From Streptomyces sp. MUM 2J (GTDB lineage: Bacteria; Actinomycetota; Actinomycetes; Streptomycetales; Streptomycetaceae), in the NCBI RefSeq assembly GCF_022414535.1, contig NZ_JADWYM010000011.1:1-64000 (forward strand): 64,000 bases of DNA, given 5' to 3'. Positions 46,847 to 57,113 of the stretch are shown here, piece after piece. Position 1 is the first letter of the stretch. Each line of letters opens with the position of its first letter. The notes beneath the pieces are model-generated. The model saw nothing but the letters and a program-made list of their open reading frames with translations. It searched no databases and was not told the origin of the DNA. The position numbers and the translations under genes were made by a program.

Positions 46847-46880
46847 TCCGGCGCTCGTGGACCCTCCCACGAGCGCCGGA
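46847..46880. terminator. terminator between nrdB and the CYP170 gene
   Basis: A 14-bp perfect stem (46847-46860 with 46867-46880, 6-nt loop) between convergent genes, probably bidirectional. Confidence 0.9.
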
Positions 46881-46930
46881 GCCGTGAGCAGAACGCGTTC
46901 CGGAGAGCGGGCCGCCTGAAGCCGCTCACG

Positions 46931-48307
46931 TCACCGCGGCACCGCCTTCACCAGGAGGTTGTGCGGACGGAGTGTGATCCCGACCCGGATGGTGTCGTCC
47001 GACCCGGTCACCTGCTCGAAGCGGTACGCCGTCGCCAGCGCCGCCGTGATCAGGCTGAGCTGGGCCATCGAGAAGTGGTCGCTGGGACACTTGCGATTGC
47101 CCACGCCGAAGGGGTGCATGGCGTGTTTCGGGACGTCCTTGGCACGCTCCGGAAGCCACCGGTCCGGGTCGAACTCCAGGTTGTCGGCGTACGACCTGGG
47201 GTCGCGCTGGATCGCGAAGGGGCTGTACACGATGTCGGCCCCGGCCGGAATGCGATAGCCGCCGAGTTCCGTGTCGGCGACCGCCCGCCGCGTCAGAATC
47301 CAAACGGCCGGGCGCAGGCGCATCGTCTCGACCACGACATTGTTGGTGTGCCTGAGCTTGCGGACGTCCTCGAATGCGACCGGACGACCGCCGGTGACGG
47401 ATTCGACTTCCGCACGCACCCTGTCCGCGTGTTCAGGGTGCTCGGCAAGTGCCTGAAGCAACCACATGATCGTGGAGGCGACGGTTTCGCTGCCCGGGGT
47501 GAGTATCGCGACGACCTGGTCGTGGATCTCCTGTTCGCCGATGGGGTCGCCGTTCTCGTCCTTTGCTTCCAGCAGCGCCGTCAGCAAATCGTCCGGCTTT
47601 TGACCAGATGCCCGTCGCTCGGCGACGATCTCGTCGACGAGGAGATGCAAATCGGCCAGCGCCCGATTGAATTCACGGTTGGCCGGGAGGGGCAGGTTGT
47701 ACAGCGGACCGAGCGGTACCACCATCCGGCGGTACATGCCGCGGAAAACGGTGGCGAGGGCGTTGCACAGCCGCTCGGCGCGCTCGTCCATGTACTCGCC
47801 GCGCAGCAGACAGCGCGCCGCGATGCGCACGGCGACACGGAACGACTCCGAGGTGCAGTCGATGGTCCCGCCGGCGCCCCAGCGCTCGGTGAGCGCGTGC
47901 GCCTCCTCCTCCATGATCGGCCCGTAGGCCGGAATGGCGTCCAGCCGGAAGGCCGGCTGGATGGTCCGCCGCTGGCGCCGATGCTGCGGCCCGTTGGCCG
48001 TGGCCACGCCCTTCTTGCCGAGCAGGCCCTCCAGCGACTCCCACAGCGGCCCGGCGATATGGTACTCGGGGCTGAGCGCGAGTGCGCCGGTCAGTTCCGG
48101 GGTGGTGACCGCGTAGACGGTCTTCGGGCCCAGCTTCAGGCGGACGACGTCCCCGTGGTCGCGCAGCTGGGACATGAAGGCCAGCGGGTCGCGCAGCAAC
48201 TGCCAGCCGTGGCCGAGGGGTGGGACGCCTCCGCCCGCGAGGGGCGGTTCGCGCAGCTCGGGCCCCGGCGGCCCGGTCGTCCCGGGCTTCACCTGTTCGA
48301 CGGTCAT
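46931..48307 (-). CDS. cyp170A1: cytochrome P450 CYP170A1-type albaflavenone monooxygenase
   Basis: A 458-residue P450. Heme-binding loop [11 protein letters not shown] (Cys ligand). ExxR is ETMRLRP. The I-helix [13 protein letters not shown] replaces the usual AGxxT. It oxidises epi-isozizaene through albaflavenols to albaflavenone. Residues 250-254 read DENGD where S. coelicolor CYP170A1 has DDNGD, a motif proposed for its second, terpene-synthase activity (recalled). The start ATG overlaps the synthase stop by 4 bp. Confidence 0.95.
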   Translation of the reverse strand: MTVEQVKPGTTGPPGPELREPPLAGGGVPPLGHGWQLLRDPLAFMSQLRDHGDVVRLKLGPKTVYAVTTPELTGALALSPEYHIAGPLWESLEGLLGKKGVATANGPQHRRQRRTIQPAFRLDAIPAYGPIMEEEAHALTERWGAGGTIDCTSESFRVAVRIAARCLLRGEYMDERAERLCNALATVFRGMYRRMVVPLGPLYNLPLPANREFNRALADLHLLVDEIVAERRASGQKPDDLLTALLEAKDENGDPIGEQEIHDQVVAILTPGSETVASTIMWLLQALAEHPEHADRVRAEVESVTGGRPVAFEDVRKLRHTNNVVVETMRLRPAVWILTRRAVADTELGGYRIPAGADIVYSPFAIQRDPRSYADNLEFDPDRWLPERAKDVPKHAMHPFGVGNRKCPSDHFSMAQLSLITAALATAYRFEQVTGSDDTIRVGITLRPHNLLVKAVPR

Positions 48308-49401
48308 TTCCCACCTGCCGCTTCGTTGTTGACGTACGGGGGCGTGGACCGGTCGTCCCAGCTGTCGACCATGTAGCGGCCGGACTCGTGGTGGAACCAG
48401 TAGACGGAACTGAACCAGTTCCGCATGTTCGCGACGCAGGCGTGCACGGCGGCGCTCAGCGCCTTTCCGCGGACGGTGCCGTCGGCAAGGCCGTCGGCGA
48501 AACGCAGTGCGCCCCGTTCGGCCTCCATGAATTCTGATATGCATGTCTCGACACGCCGCCTGACTTCATCGACGGCCTGTTCCAGTGTCAGCCCCTCGTG
48601 CGTGATGAGACTGATTCCGAGATTGTGCACCTCGTCGCCCGCTATTTCTTTCGGGAGCGAACACAGGTCGTTGTACCAGGCGGCGAATTCCTGGCTCAGC
48701 AGGGCTGCCCGCCGAAAGGCCGGGTTTTTCCGTACGCGCTCCGGGAGCTCGCAGCCCACGCTCGGTTCCAGCAGATCGGTCCAGATTCGGTGCGCGAAGG
48801 TGAGCCGGCGCAGTTCCAGGTATTCCTCGACCGTGGGGACGATGCCCCCGACGCGGTTGCGGAACTCCCGGTCGTACGCGTCGATCACTGCGTGGAAGTG
48901 CCGGGCGAACCGGGCGTTCCAGGTACCGGGCAGGAACGCGTACAGCCGCCCCACGCTGTCCGCCAGCCCCGCGACCAGCGGGTCGTCGTGGTTCCGATGG
49001 GCCCGGGGGGAGTCGAGAGCCGTGTGCAGCATGCGGCGGAGCTCGTCCCAGGCGTCGGCACGGTGATGGACGATGTACCGGTCGTGGCGGTCGTCCCAGA
49101 CGAAGAACCACGCACTGTAGTCGGCGATGGCCTGGAGGACGTCGTCGGAGGCGCCGATGTAGTAGCCCGCCATGAGGTCCGTGTAGCACAAGCCGTCGGC
49201 ATATTCCTCGACCTTGTCCGCCGGCATGAGCCGTTTTTGCAGCAGCCAGGTCCGGGTCTTCTCCTGAAGCCTCGGCCAATACGGGTGGAGTTGCCGGGGA
49301 AACGCCGCCTCGATCACCGGAAGCGCCAGTGAGGGCGGCACGGCCACCCGGGCCGGTGCCGCCGTGGCGCCGTATGTGGTGCTGTATGGGAAAGCGTGCA
49401 C
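48304..49401 (-). CDS. cyc1: epi-isozizaene synthase (sesquiterpene cyclase)
   Basis: A 365-residue class I terpene synthase. The Asp-rich motif DDRHD is at 103-107 and the NSE triad in NDLCSLPKE (Asn244, Ser248, Glu252). Aromatic residues WFFVWDD line the pocket. Converts farnesyl diphosphate to (+)-epi-isozizaene, oxidised by the coupled P450. C-terminal effector [12 protein letters not shown] is intact. Confidence 0.96.
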   Translation of the reverse strand: MHAFPYSTTYGATAAPARVAVPPSLALPVIEAAFPRQLHPYWPRLQEKTRTWLLQKRLMPADKVEEYADGLCYTDLMAGYYIGASDDVLQAIADYSAWFFVWDDRHDRYIVHHRADAWDELRRMLHTALDSPRAHRNHDDPLVAGLADSVGRLYAFLPGTWNARFARHFHAVIDAYDREFRNRVGGIVPTVEEYLELRRLTFAHRIWTDLLEPSVGCELPERVRKNPAFRRAALLSQEFAAWYNDLCSLPKEIAGDEVHNLGISLITHEGLTLEQAVDEVRRRVETCISEFMEAERGALRFADGLADGTVRGKALSAAVHACVANMRNWFSSVYWFHHESGRYMVDSWDDRSTPPYVNNEAAGGK

Positions 49402-49723
49402 GAACTACCCCTCTCAGCCGCCCGTGGACACACGCCCTCCCGCTGTACCGGGCGTGCGCCGTTGCGTATCCCCGCACTTCCCATTCAGCACCACAACTGA
49501 CCGATCTGGGAACGGATTTGCTTCATTCACTACCCCCGGGCGCCGAGAATCACCCTTTATGTGACTGGTTGTGGATCATCATGGGTGCCTACGGAATCGA
49601 ACGCGTGACGAACAGGCGAACGGCCCGCAGCACGGCCCCTGTTCGGCCGAGGGGACCCCGGAGGCAGGTGAACAGGCTTGGTGCGGGCGGGCCTTGACGA
49701 GGCACGGTGGCCCCGGTGGTTCG
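49402..49723. promoter_or_regulatory. upstream region of the albaflavenone operon
   Basis: A 322-bp gene-free interval between the epi-isozizaene synthase start and the peptide deformylase stop. It is comparatively AT-rich at 49490-49580 and must hold the operon promoter. No clear hexamers, repeats or terminator could be assigned. Confidence 0.4.
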
Positions 49724-50374
49724 TCAGTCGTTGGCGACCACGGGGTAGCGAGGTTCGTTCTCGGCCATCTGCCGCAGCGCGTCCTTTCGTTCACGCTTGG
49801 AGAGCCGGTCGATGTAGAGGTAGCCGTACAGGTGATCGGTCTCGTGCTGCAAACACCGCGCGAAGTAGCCGGTACCGCGGACCTTGATCGGGTTGCCGCG
49901 CTCGTCCTGCCCGGTCACCTCCGCGTAGTCGGGGCGCGCCAGCGGCATGTACGCGGTCGGCACGGACAGGCATCCCTCGTTGCTGTCGTCCAGGCGGCGC
50001 CTGTCCGCGGGCAGTTCGACGAGCTTCGGGTTGCAGACCACGCCGACGTGGCGGACGCCGTTGTCGTCCGGGCAGTCGTAGACGAAGACCTTCAGGTCCA
50101 CGCCGATCTGGTTGGCGGCCAGTCCCACACCCTCGGCGGTGTGCTGCGAGGCGAACATGTCGTCGACCAGCTTCAGCAGTTCGCCGTCGAACTCGGTGAC
50201 GTCCTTGCACTCCTTGTGCAGCACCGGGTTCCCCACCACCGTGATCGGCCGCGAAGTGCCGCGCTCGCGGTAGGCCTGCTCACGCTGCTCGCCGTCCTCC
50301 GTGTCGATGACGAAGCCCTCGTCGTCCACGGGGAGCACGCCCGCGTGCTGCTGATCGGTGTCCTGCTGCGCCAT
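49724..50374 (-). CDS. def: peptide deformylase
   Basis: A 216-residue metalloenzyme removing the formyl group from nascent Met. Motif 1 [10 protein letters not shown], motif 2 EGCLSVP (metal Cys), motif 3 [11 protein letters not shown] (HExxH). About 45 residues of extra N-terminal sequence ([18 protein letters not shown]) precede the fold, as in several Streptomyces paralogues. It lies 76 bp downstream of the TPR gene on the same strand. Confidence 0.95.
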   Translation of the reverse strand: MAQQDTDQQHAGVLPVDDEGFVIDTEDGEQREQAYRERGTSRPITVVGNPVLHKECKDVTEFDGELLKLVDDMFASQHTAEGVGLAANQIGVDLKVFVYDCPDDNGVRHVGVVCNPKLVELPADRRRLDDSNEGCLSVPTAYMPLARPDYAEVTGQDERGNPIKVRGTGYFARCLQHETDHLYGYLYIDRLSKRERKDALRQMAENEPRYPVVAND

Positions 50375-50450
50375 GACCGACGTACGCCTTCCTGCAAGCC
50401 TGGAAATTTTCTGCGAGTACAGCCTAAAGGGGCGCCGCACCGGCGGACGC

Positions 50451-51431
50451 TCAGCAGACCTCTTCGAGGTCGCGCCAGTCCCGTGACTCCGGGTTGTCGG
50501 CGACCCACCCGTCCAGCAGCCCCCGCACCAGCGACGCCGGGGCGGCGATGCCGCACTCCCGCTCCGGCACCCACAGCTGCCCGTCGGTCCGGTGCCCGAG
50601 CGGACCGGGGTGCCCCGGCTCACTGTGGTCGTGCGGGTCGAGGTGGACGCCGTCGCCCTCGTCCGCCGGCATCCGGGACTCCGAGCACGTCCGGCACAGC
50701 AGGCGTACCGACGACGACCAGTCCTCCGCCGCGAACCCGGCGTCCGCGGCCAGCTGTTCCAGCGCGTCCCGGTCGGCCTCGGTGGCCGCCTCGATGAGCA
50801 CCACCCAGGTCGGCACCGGGGAGGGGGCCCACAGCTCGATCTCGTCGAAGACCGGGTACGCGTGCCCGGAGGAGGTGGTGCGTTCCCCGTGCGGCACACC
50901 GTCGTGCAGGACGACCTCGCCCCAGCGCCGCCCGGACGACGGCAGCGGAATGGACAGCACCTCAAGGCGCGCGGGGTCGAGTCGCCGCCCCCACACCACC
51001 TCGGCCTCGCCCTCGGGCGACAACCGCACGGCCGCGCTGCCCAGGTCCATGCCGACGGGCTCCCCGGACGCCGCGGCCCCTCCCGGAACGTGCAGGCCGT
51101 ACGCCTGCCAGGCCCGGCGCGCCAGCGGCCAGTCCTGCAGCGCCGTCGCGGCGATACCGACGTTCCACCAGTCGGGCGCCCCGGTCCCCCGGTCGAGCAG
51201 CGCCACGGCACGCAGACCCGCCGTGCGCGCCTGCTCCCAGTCGTGCCGGAACTTGTGGAGCAGGGCGAGGTTGAACCACGACTCCGACAGCCAGGGCTCC
51301 AGGTCCGCGGCGCGGGTCAGCAGCGCTCCCGCGTCCTCGTAGCGGCCGTCGCCGATCAGCGTGAACGCGCGGTCGGTGGCCTGCCGCCAGGAGGCGGAGG
51401 GCCGGTGCCGTCCCTTGCCGAAGATCCTCAC
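50451..51431 (-). CDS. TPR-containing protein with DUF1963-like globular region
   Basis: A 326-residue cytosolic protein. Residues about 15-120 form three TPR-like helix pairs ([40 protein letters not shown]). The rest is an uncharacterised alpha/beta region with paired cysteines LLCRTCSES. Function unknown. Upstream of, and probably co-transcribed with, the deformylase gene. Start GTG at 51431 ([14 protein letters not shown]) is inferred; the ribosome site is weak. The domain call for the second half is tentative. Confidence 0.7.
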   Translation of the reverse strand: MRIFGKGRHRPSASWRQATDRAFTLIGDGRYEDAGALLTRAADLEPWLSESWFNLALLHKFRHDWEQARTAGLRAVALLDRGTGAPDWWNVGIAATALQDWPLARRAWQAYGLHVPGGAAASGEPVGMDLGSAAVRLSPEGEAEVVWGRRLDPARLEVLSIPLPSSGRRWGEVVLHDGVPHGERTTSSGHAYPVFDEIELWAPSPVPTWVVLIEAATEADRDALEQLAADAGFAAEDWSSSVRLLCRTCSESRMPADEGDGVHLDPHDHSEPGHPGPLGHRTDGQLWVPERECGIAAPASLVRGLLDGWVADNPESRDWRDLEEVC

Positions 51432-51553
51432 GATTCCCGCCTGCCAGTTCCGGTTCCGGAAAGTGGGCTGGCCTGTGCCCCCGGACACGCTCTCCCTCGC
51501 TTCTCCCTCGCATCCAACCACGTACGGCTGGAAGGGCGCTCATTACCCATGGG

Positions 51554-52819
51554 TTACCCAGCCGCGGGCAGCGTCAGACGGCCCCGGGCCAGGACCCGGG
51601 CCAGGGCCTCCACCACCTCGGGCGCGTAGTCACCCGCCGTGCCGAGCCGCAGTTCCTCCAGTGCCGCCGGCGCCCCGCAGGGTCCGGCTTCCCGCGCCCT
51701 CTCCTCGTACGCGTTCACCGCCCGGACGATCCGCGCCTCCACCGGCTGCTCAGCGTAGGGCTCCGCCTGCCGCTCCACCACCGTGGCGACCCGGGGATCG
51801 ACCCCGGTCCGCCGGACGACGGCCCCACCGAGCAGGGCGATCCGCCGCTGTTCGGCCGGCGGCAGACCGGCGGTGGCCCCGGCCGGCACCGGATCGACGA
51901 GGCTCAGCTGGCCGATGTCGTGCATGAGGGCGGCGTACTCCAGCACGGTCAGCTCCGGCTCCCGCAGCCCCAGGTCCCGCCCGACCGCCTGACAGAGCGC
52001 GGCGACGCGGCGGGCGTGCCCGGCGGGGGTGTACCCGGCGATCTCGGTCGCCCGGGCGAGGGAGGCGATGGTCTGCCGGTAGGTCGCTCGCACGGCCGCG
52101 TACCGGCGGAAGGACACCTGGGTGAGCAGCAGCGGCAGACAGAACACCGGCAGCGCCCACAGCCCGGCCACGGCCACCGCGAGCGCCATCACCGCGCCGG
52201 TCGCGCAGACGGCCGGGCCGATGCCGGCCAGCGCCCACAGCTCGTCCCGCAGCAGCGGACCGAACGGCCACCCGGTGCGGGCGCGGGCGAGGGCCGCCGC
52301 CAGTACGGCGTCACACAGCGCGGTGAGCGCCATCAGCATCAGCAGGAGCAGGGCGTAGGCGGGGCCGACCAGGGCGTCGAGCAGGCCCCGGTCGTACAGG
52401 GGCTGGAAGCACACGGCGGCGAACGCCGCGGTGAGCACCCGGCGGACCAGGTGGTCCAGCGTGGGGCTCGTGCCGCACGCGATGTGCGGCACGCTGCCCA
52501 GTGCGGACGCCGCGGACACGACCGTGACGACCTGCGCGACCCCGTGGTGCGTCGGCTGCCCGGCGTGCCCACCCAGCAGCGCGTACGCGAGCGCCCCGGC
52601 GGCTCCGAGCGGCGCGGTCTCCCGCAGCCTCGGCCCGCGCCACCGGGTCAGCTCCCCGACCGCCACGAGCAGGCCGAACGCCAGGGCGACGGACGGCTCG
52701 GCCGTCCCGCTGCGCAGGGTGCCGGCCAGGCAGCCGGTGACGAGCAGCCCCGCCGAGGCCCTGACCAGGACGAACAGCGACGACGGCCGGAGGGAGACGC
52801 CCCCGCGCCGGGGGCTCAC
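51554..52819 (-). CDS. integral membrane HD-domain protein (second of a pair)
   Basis: A 421-residue protein with about six to seven transmembrane helices in residues 1-240 and a cytosolic HD domain (about 255-420): GHARRVAALCQAVGRDLGL and EYAALMHDIGQLSLVDP. The HHExxDGxGYP signature of c-di-GMP phosphodiesterases is missing, so it is probably a degenerate HD or one with another substrate. Start GTG overlaps the stop of the companion HD-GYP gene by 4 bp. Confidence 0.85.
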   Translation of the reverse strand: MSPRRGGVSLRPSSLFVLVRASAGLLVTGCLAGTLRSGTAEPSVALAFGLLVAVGELTRWRGPRLRETAPLGAAGALAYALLGGHAGQPTHHGVAQVVTVVSAASALGSVPHIACGTSPTLDHLVRRVLTAAFAAVCFQPLYDRGLLDALVGPAYALLLLMLMALTALCDAVLAAALARARTGWPFGPLLRDELWALAGIGPAVCATGAVMALAVAVAGLWALPVFCLPLLLTQVSFRRYAAVRATYRQTIASLARATEIAGYTPAGHARRVAALCQAVGRDLGLREPELTVLEYAALMHDIGQLSLVDPVPAGATAGLPPAEQRRIALLGGAVVRRTGVDPRVATVVERQAEPYAEQPVEARIVRAVNAYEERAREAGPCGAPAALEELRLGTAGDYAPEVVEALARVLARGRLTLPAAG

Positions 52820-54189
52820 CGAGGCCCTCCCGGGCCGCCGGGCGCCGCATCGGGGCCTGCGGGACCGGTGAACGGGCCGGCGGGCCTGGTGTGCGCAGGT
52901 GTGGAGCCGGCCGCGGGGGCGCGGGGACGGGGCGGGCGGGGCTCGTCGGACGTGACGGCGGGGTGCCAGCCGTACCGGCCGAGGGCGCGGACCAGGGCGT
53001 CCACCATCCGTGGGTCGAACTGCGCGCCCGCACACCGTCTCAGTTCCTCCAGCGCGGCGGCCACCGGCCGGGCCCGCCGGTAGGACCGGGTGGAGGTCAT
53101 CGCGTCGAAGGCGTCGGCGACGGCGACCACCCGGGCGGGTTCCGGGATCCGCGGTCCGGCCAGGCCGTGGGGATATCCCTTGCCGTCGAGGCGCTCGTGG
53201 TGGTGCAGGATCGCCGAGCGGGCCTCGCCGAGGAAGGAGATGCCGCGCACGATCTCGTGCCCGTACTCCGGGTGCAGTTCGATCACGCGTCGTTCCTCGG
53301 GCGTCAGCGGACCGTCCTTGCGCAGCAGCCGCGTGGGGACGCCGAGCTTGCCCACGTCGTGCAGGATGCCGGCGAAGCGCAGTACCTCCACGCGCCGGTC
53401 GTCCATGCCGAGTTCCCGCGCGATCATCACGGACGCCTGGCCGACACGCTCGCTGTGCCCGCGGGTGTAGCCGTCCTTGAGGTCGACCGCCTGCACCAGC
53501 GCCCGGATCGTCTCCTGATGGGCGGTGCGTTCCCGGTGGGCCTGGGCGAACACCCACCCCGACACGTACATCGGCAGCAGGACCAGCAGCGCGGCGACGG
53601 GTCCGTGCGGGCTGCTCCACAGCACGGCCATCATCAGCCCCGCCAGCCCGTGCACGGCGACCGGTGCGGGGAAGCGCGGGAACACCCTGCGCCAGGTCCG
53701 CCACGGGGGCGCGTGTTCCGCGAGGGCCAGGACGCCCGCGTCGAGCGTGGCGAGGACGAGGCAGAACGCCAGCACGGCGGCCCCGGCCGGGGCGAGCACC
53801 GCGGGGAAGTCCGCCGCCGCGACGGCGGCCCGCCCGCCGAGCAGCCCGTGCAGCCGGGCGGCGGCCCACACGGCGACGGCGAGCTGCGCGGCCCGCCACA
53901 CGCGCCGCAGCGGCGTGGTCCGCCCGGTGCCGCAGGACAGCAGTGCCCCCGGCACCGCGACGAGGGCCGCCGCGGGCGGGGGCAACAGGAAGGCGCCGGC
54001 GAGGAGCACGGGGTAGAACGTTCCGGCGAGGTGCCGCCGCGCCGTGTGCTCGCCTGCGGCGTACAGCACCGCCAGCAGCGCCACCGCCCCTTTGGAGACC
54101 GGTGCGGACGGCAGCGGCAGGAGGAGCGCACACGCGCCGGCGGCGACGCAGGCGACATACGCGTGCACCCGCGGTGGAACCGTCTCCAC
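52816..54189 (-). CDS. integral membrane HD-GYP phosphohydrolase
   Basis: A 457-residue protein: six to seven transmembrane helices (1-215), then an HD-GYP domain (about 225-400) with GYTRGHSERVGQASV, AGILHDVGKLGVP and HHHERLDGKGYPHGL. HD-GYP proteins hydrolyse c-di-GMP or related nucleotides. A Pro/Ala-rich tail of about 50 residues follows. GTG start. Coupled to the second HD gene, suggesting hetero-oligomers. Lies downstream of rsrA. Confidence 0.88.
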   Translation of the reverse strand: METVPPRVHAYVACVAAGACALLLPLPSAPVSKGAVALLAVLYAAGEHTARRHLAGTFYPVLLAGAFLLPPPAAALVAVPGALLSCGTGRTTPLRRVWRAAQLAVAVWAAARLHGLLGGRAAVAAADFPAVLAPAGAAVLAFCLVLATLDAGVLALAEHAPPWRTWRRVFPRFPAPVAVHGLAGLMMAVLWSSPHGPVAALLVLLPMYVSGWVFAQAHRERTAHQETIRALVQAVDLKDGYTRGHSERVGQASVMIARELGMDDRRVEVLRFAGILHDVGKLGVPTRLLRKDGPLTPEERRVIELHPEYGHEIVRGISFLGEARSAILHHHERLDGKGYPHGLAGPRIPEPARVVAVADAFDAMTSTRSYRRARPVAAALEELRRCAGAQFDPRMVDALVRALGRYGWHPAVTSDEPRPPRPRAPAAGSTPAHTRPAGPFTGPAGPDAAPGGPGGPR

Positions 54190-54315
54190 GCGCCCTCTCC
54201 CCCCTGACCGCGGCGTACCGGAATCGGGAGCCTAGGGCGGCGAGGGGGAGGTCCGCGGGTGGATGACCCACGGATTAGCACGTTCGGGTGACGGCGGTCC
54301 GTCCGCGGGGGACGG

Positions 54316-54636
54316 TCAGGACTCCTGCGGCGCGGCCGGTGCCGTCCCGCCGGCCGTCAGGTCGTGATCGGGGACCGCCTGTCCCGAGCGGATCAGGTCG
54401 ATCCGGCCCATGACCTTGGCCCGCAGGTCGGTGGGCACGTCGTCATGGCCGCAGCACCGCTTGACCAGCTTCTTCACGGCCTGTTCCAGGCCGTACTTCT
54501 CCAGGCACGGCGAACACTCCCTGAAGTGCTGCTGGAACTTGTCGCGATCGACGTCCGGCATCTCACTGTCGAGGAACTCGTACAGATGGTCGAGTACCTC
54601 ACTGCAGTCCGTCTCGTGCGGCTCTCCGCAGCTCAT
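54316..54636 (-). CDS. rsrA: redox-sensing zinc anti-sigma factor RsrA
   Basis: A 106-residue ZAS-family anti-sigma factor. Cysteines 3, 11, 41, 44, 61 and 62 and His37 (HFRECSPC) match the S. coelicolor protein. Under reducing conditions zinc-bound RsrA sequesters SigR; disulfide formation releases it. Start overlaps the sigR stop by 4 bp, so both are made together. Confidence 0.97.
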   Translation of the reverse strand: MSCGEPHETDCSEVLDHLYEFLDSEMPDVDRDKFQQHFRECSPCLEKYGLEQAVKKLVKRCCGHDDVPTDLRAKVMGRIDLIRSGQAVPDHDLTAGGTAPAAPQES

Positions 54637-55322
54637 GAGCCCGAGCCTTTCGCTTCGTTCGACTCCCCGGCGCCGGCCGGGACGAGCCCGCGCTCGCGCG
54701 CGTAGTCCTCCAGCATGCCGCGCAGTTGCCGGCGGCCCCGGTGCAGCCGGGACATCACCGTACCGATGGGTGTCCCCATGATGTCGGCGATCTCCTTGTA
54801 CGCAAAGCCCTCCACGTCCGCGAGATAGACGGCGATGCGGAACTCCTCGGGGATCGCCTGGAGCGCTTCCTTGACGTCCGAGTCGGGCAGGTGGTCCAGC
54901 GCCTGCGACTCGGCGGAGCGCAGCCCTGTCGACATGTGCGACTCAGCCCGGGCCAGCTGCCAGTCCTCGATCTCCTCGGCCGCGCTGCGCTGCGGTTCGC
55001 GCTGCTTCTTGCGGTACGAGTTGATGAAGGTGTTGGTCAGGATCCGGTACAGCCAGGCCTTGAGGTTGGTTCCCTCGCGGAACTGGTGGAAGGACGCGTA
55101 CGCCTTGGCGTACGTCTCCTGCACCAGGTCCTCGGCGTCGGCCGGGTTGCGCGTCATGCGCAGCGCCGCCGAGTACATCTGGTCCAGGAACTCCAGCGCG
55201 TCCCGCTCGAAGCGGGCGCTGCGCTCCGCCGTCGTCTCCGCTTCCGCGTCCGTGCCCGGGCCCTCGGGCAGCTCCGCCTGTCCGTTGTCGGTCCCTGCGT
55301 CGGTACCGGTGACCGGACCCAC
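54633..55322 (-). CDS. sigR: ECF sigma factor SigR (thiol-oxidative stress)
   Basis: A 229-residue ECF sigma factor from the GTG at 55322. Region 2: [40 protein letters not shown]. Region 4: [37 protein letters not shown]. The frame stays open upstream to an ATG at 55499 ([13 protein letters not shown]) and another at 55520, matching the longer, unstable SigR-prime isoform of S. coelicolor. Activates thioredoxin, mycothiol and protein-quality genes. Its own promoter is at 55559-55584. Confidence 0.96.
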   Translation of the reverse strand: MGPVTGTDAGTDNGQAELPEGPGTDAEAETTAERSARFERDALEFLDQMYSAALRMTRNPADAEDLVQETYAKAYASFHQFREGTNLKAWLYRILTNTFINSYRKKQREPQRSAAEEIEDWQLARAESHMSTGLRSAESQALDHLPDSDVKEALQAIPEEFRIAVYLADVEGFAYKEIADIMGTPIGTVMSRLHRGRRQLRGMLEDYARERGLVPAGAGESNEAKGSGS

Positions 55323-55558
55323 CTCCTCAAGTGTCGTCGTGAGACCGAAACCGGTCCCAGGACCGGCCCCACTCGAATCGGAGGATAGACGACGATCCGG
55401 TCCGCCCGCCGCTCGAACAGAAGCGGTCGTCGCCGCGTGCAGCACCGTCCAGTCCAGGTCGGACCGGCTGCTGCGGCTCGGGCAGTAGATCGAACCCATG
55501 CGGCGGACTTCCTCTCCCACGGCGTCGGCGCTGGTGCACCAGCGCTTCTGTCCGCCAC

Positions 55559-55584
55559 AACAGTGGACGCGTGCCCGGCATTCC
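55559..55584 (-). promoter_or_regulatory. SigR-dependent promoter of sigR
   Basis: On the minus strand GGAAT (55580-55584), exactly 18 bp, then GTT (55559-55561): the SigR consensus GGAAT-N18-GTT. It lies inside the 31-bp space to the upstream hydrolase gene and produces transcripts that include the upstream start for the long SigR form. Confidence 0.85.
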
Positions 55585-55590
55585 CGGCCC

Positions 55591-56229
55591 TCAGGCGAGT
55601 GAGCCGGCCCACTTCACCACGGCGTCGGTGAGCGCCTCCAGGGCCTGCTCCTGGGTGATCTCCGCGCGCCGGGGCACCGCGAAGCCGTGGTCCGCCTGGG
55701 GCACCTCGACGAGCTCGTACCCGCCCTCCGGGAACTCCTCCGGCCGACCGAAGGGGTCTCGCCCGCCCTGGACGACGAGCGTCGGCACCCCGGCGCCGAG
55801 CAGTTCCCCGGCCCGCGACCTCTCCGGCCGGCCGGGTGGATGCAGCGGGAAGCCCAGGGCGAGCACGGCCTGCGCGCCCAGTTCGGCGGCGGTCCGGCAG
55901 GCGACCCGGGCCCCGGCGCTCCGCCCACCGGCGATCACGGGCCTGCCGAGGGCGGTGAGTGCGGGCCAGACGCCCCGCCAGCCGGTGTCCAGGGTCTTCG
56001 GCGCGGGGGCCACCTTCCTGCCGGCCACCCGCCAGGGCTGCTCGACCAGGGCGACGCCCACCCCGTGCTCCGGGAGCACCCGGGCAAGGGCCTGCAGGTC
56101 GCGGGCCTCGATGCCGCCGCCCGCCCCGTGGCCCACGGCGAGGGTCAGGCGCGGTCGCCCCGCCGGGTGCCAGGTGATGCGGGCCGGGCCGACGGCCGTC
56201 TCGACAGTCTCGATGCGCTGGGTGTTCAC
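55591..56229 (-). CDS. alpha/beta hydrolase (dienelactone hydrolase-like, KANL3/Tex30 group)
   Basis: A 212-residue alpha/beta hydrolase. The nucleophile elbow is GGRSAGAR (Ser), the acid in [10 protein letters not shown] and the His in QADHGFAVP. The oxyanion loop is GHGAGGG. Substrate unknown. One nucleotide downstream of the yedK gene, hence co-transcribed. Possible continued transcription into sigR. Confidence 0.87.
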   Translation of the reverse strand: MNTQRIETVETAVGPARITWHPAGRPRLTLAVGHGAGGGIEARDLQALARVLPEHGVGVALVEQPWRVAGRKVAPAPKTLDTGWRGVWPALTALGRPVIAGGRSAGARVACRTAAELGAQAVLALGFPLHPPGRPERSRAGELLGAGVPTLVVQGGRDPFGRPEEFPEGGYELVEVPQADHGFAVPRRAEITQEQALEALTDAVVKWAGSLA

Positions 56230-56230
56230 G

Positions 56231-57064
56231 TCAGAAGAGTGTGCCCTCTTCCGGCGCCTCCAGCTCCTTCAGCAGCTCCGGGCCGTTGTTGCGGACGTTG
56301 CTCACCGCCGTGGAGACGGGGTAGGCACGCATCAGGCCGGGCGGCGGGGGCGCGAGCAGCGCGCGCAGGTCGTCGGGGTCGGTGCGGTTCGGGTCGAGCC
56401 ACGCGTCCCAGCGGTCCGGGGTGAGCATCAGCGGCATCCGGGGGTGGATGTCGGCCAGTGAGCGCGGCCCCTCGGCGGGGGCCACCGCCAGCGGCGTCCG
56501 CTCCGCCTCCGTGGTGATCACCGAGCAGGTCACCCACCAGGCCCGCGGATGGTCGTCGGGCAGCGTCCGGTCCCGCCAGAACTCGTACACGCCGGCCATC
56601 GCGAACACCGACCCGTCGGCGGGCAGCACGAAGTACGGCTGCTTGCGGGGCCGCTTCCGCTTCCCCTCGACCTCCAGATCGCGCTCCTGCGTGCCGGTGA
56701 CCCACTCGTAGTAGCCGTCGGCGGGCAGGATGCAGCGCCGGGTGGCGAAGGCCCGGCGGTAGGCCGGCTTCTCGTGGACCGTCTCCGCCCGGGCGTTGAT
56801 CATCCGCGCCGCGCCCTCGGGCGACTTCGCCCACGCGGGCACGAGCCCCCAGCGCAGACTCCGCAGCTGCCGAACCGGCCGGGGGTCGTCAGCGTCCTTC
56901 AAAGGACGGTCCAGGACGGCGTACACCTCCTTGGTCGGAGCCACGTTGTAGTCGGGCGCCAGCGTCTCCCGCGGCTCCGTCCCCCCGGGGAGGACCCCCG
57001 TCTCGATCTCGAAGACACCTGCGAGATCCTCGGGCCTACGACTCGATGCATACCGTCCGCACAT
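56231..57064 (-). CDS. yedK: SOS response-associated peptidase (YedK/HMCES)
   Basis: A 277-residue SRAP protein. MCGRYASS places the catalytic Cys2 right after the initiator Met. Other conserved segments: APDYNVAPTKEV, RWGLVPAWAK, MINARAETVHEKPAYR, RCILPADGYYEW and RMPLML. It forms a covalent thiazolidine link with abasic sites in single-stranded DNA and protects them. Head of an operon with the alpha/beta hydrolase. Divergent from the M50 gene (49 bp apart). Confidence 0.95.
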   Translation of the reverse strand: MCGRYASSRRPEDLAGVFEIETGVLPGGTEPRETLAPDYNVAPTKEVYAVLDRPLKDADDPRPVRQLRSLRWGLVPAWAKSPEGAARMINARAETVHEKPAYRRAFATRRCILPADGYYEWVTGTQERDLEVEGKRKRPRKQPYFVLPADGSVFAMAGVYEFWRDRTLPDDHPRAWWVTCSVITTEAERTPLAVAPAEGPRSLADIHPRMPLMLTPDRWDAWLDPNRTDPDDLRALLAPPPPGLMRAYPVSTAVSNVRNNGPELLKELEAPEEGTLF

Positions 57065-57113
57065 ACGTGCCACCCTGCCAGACTCCGCACAGCCGAAGGA
57101 GCCACTCGCCGAC

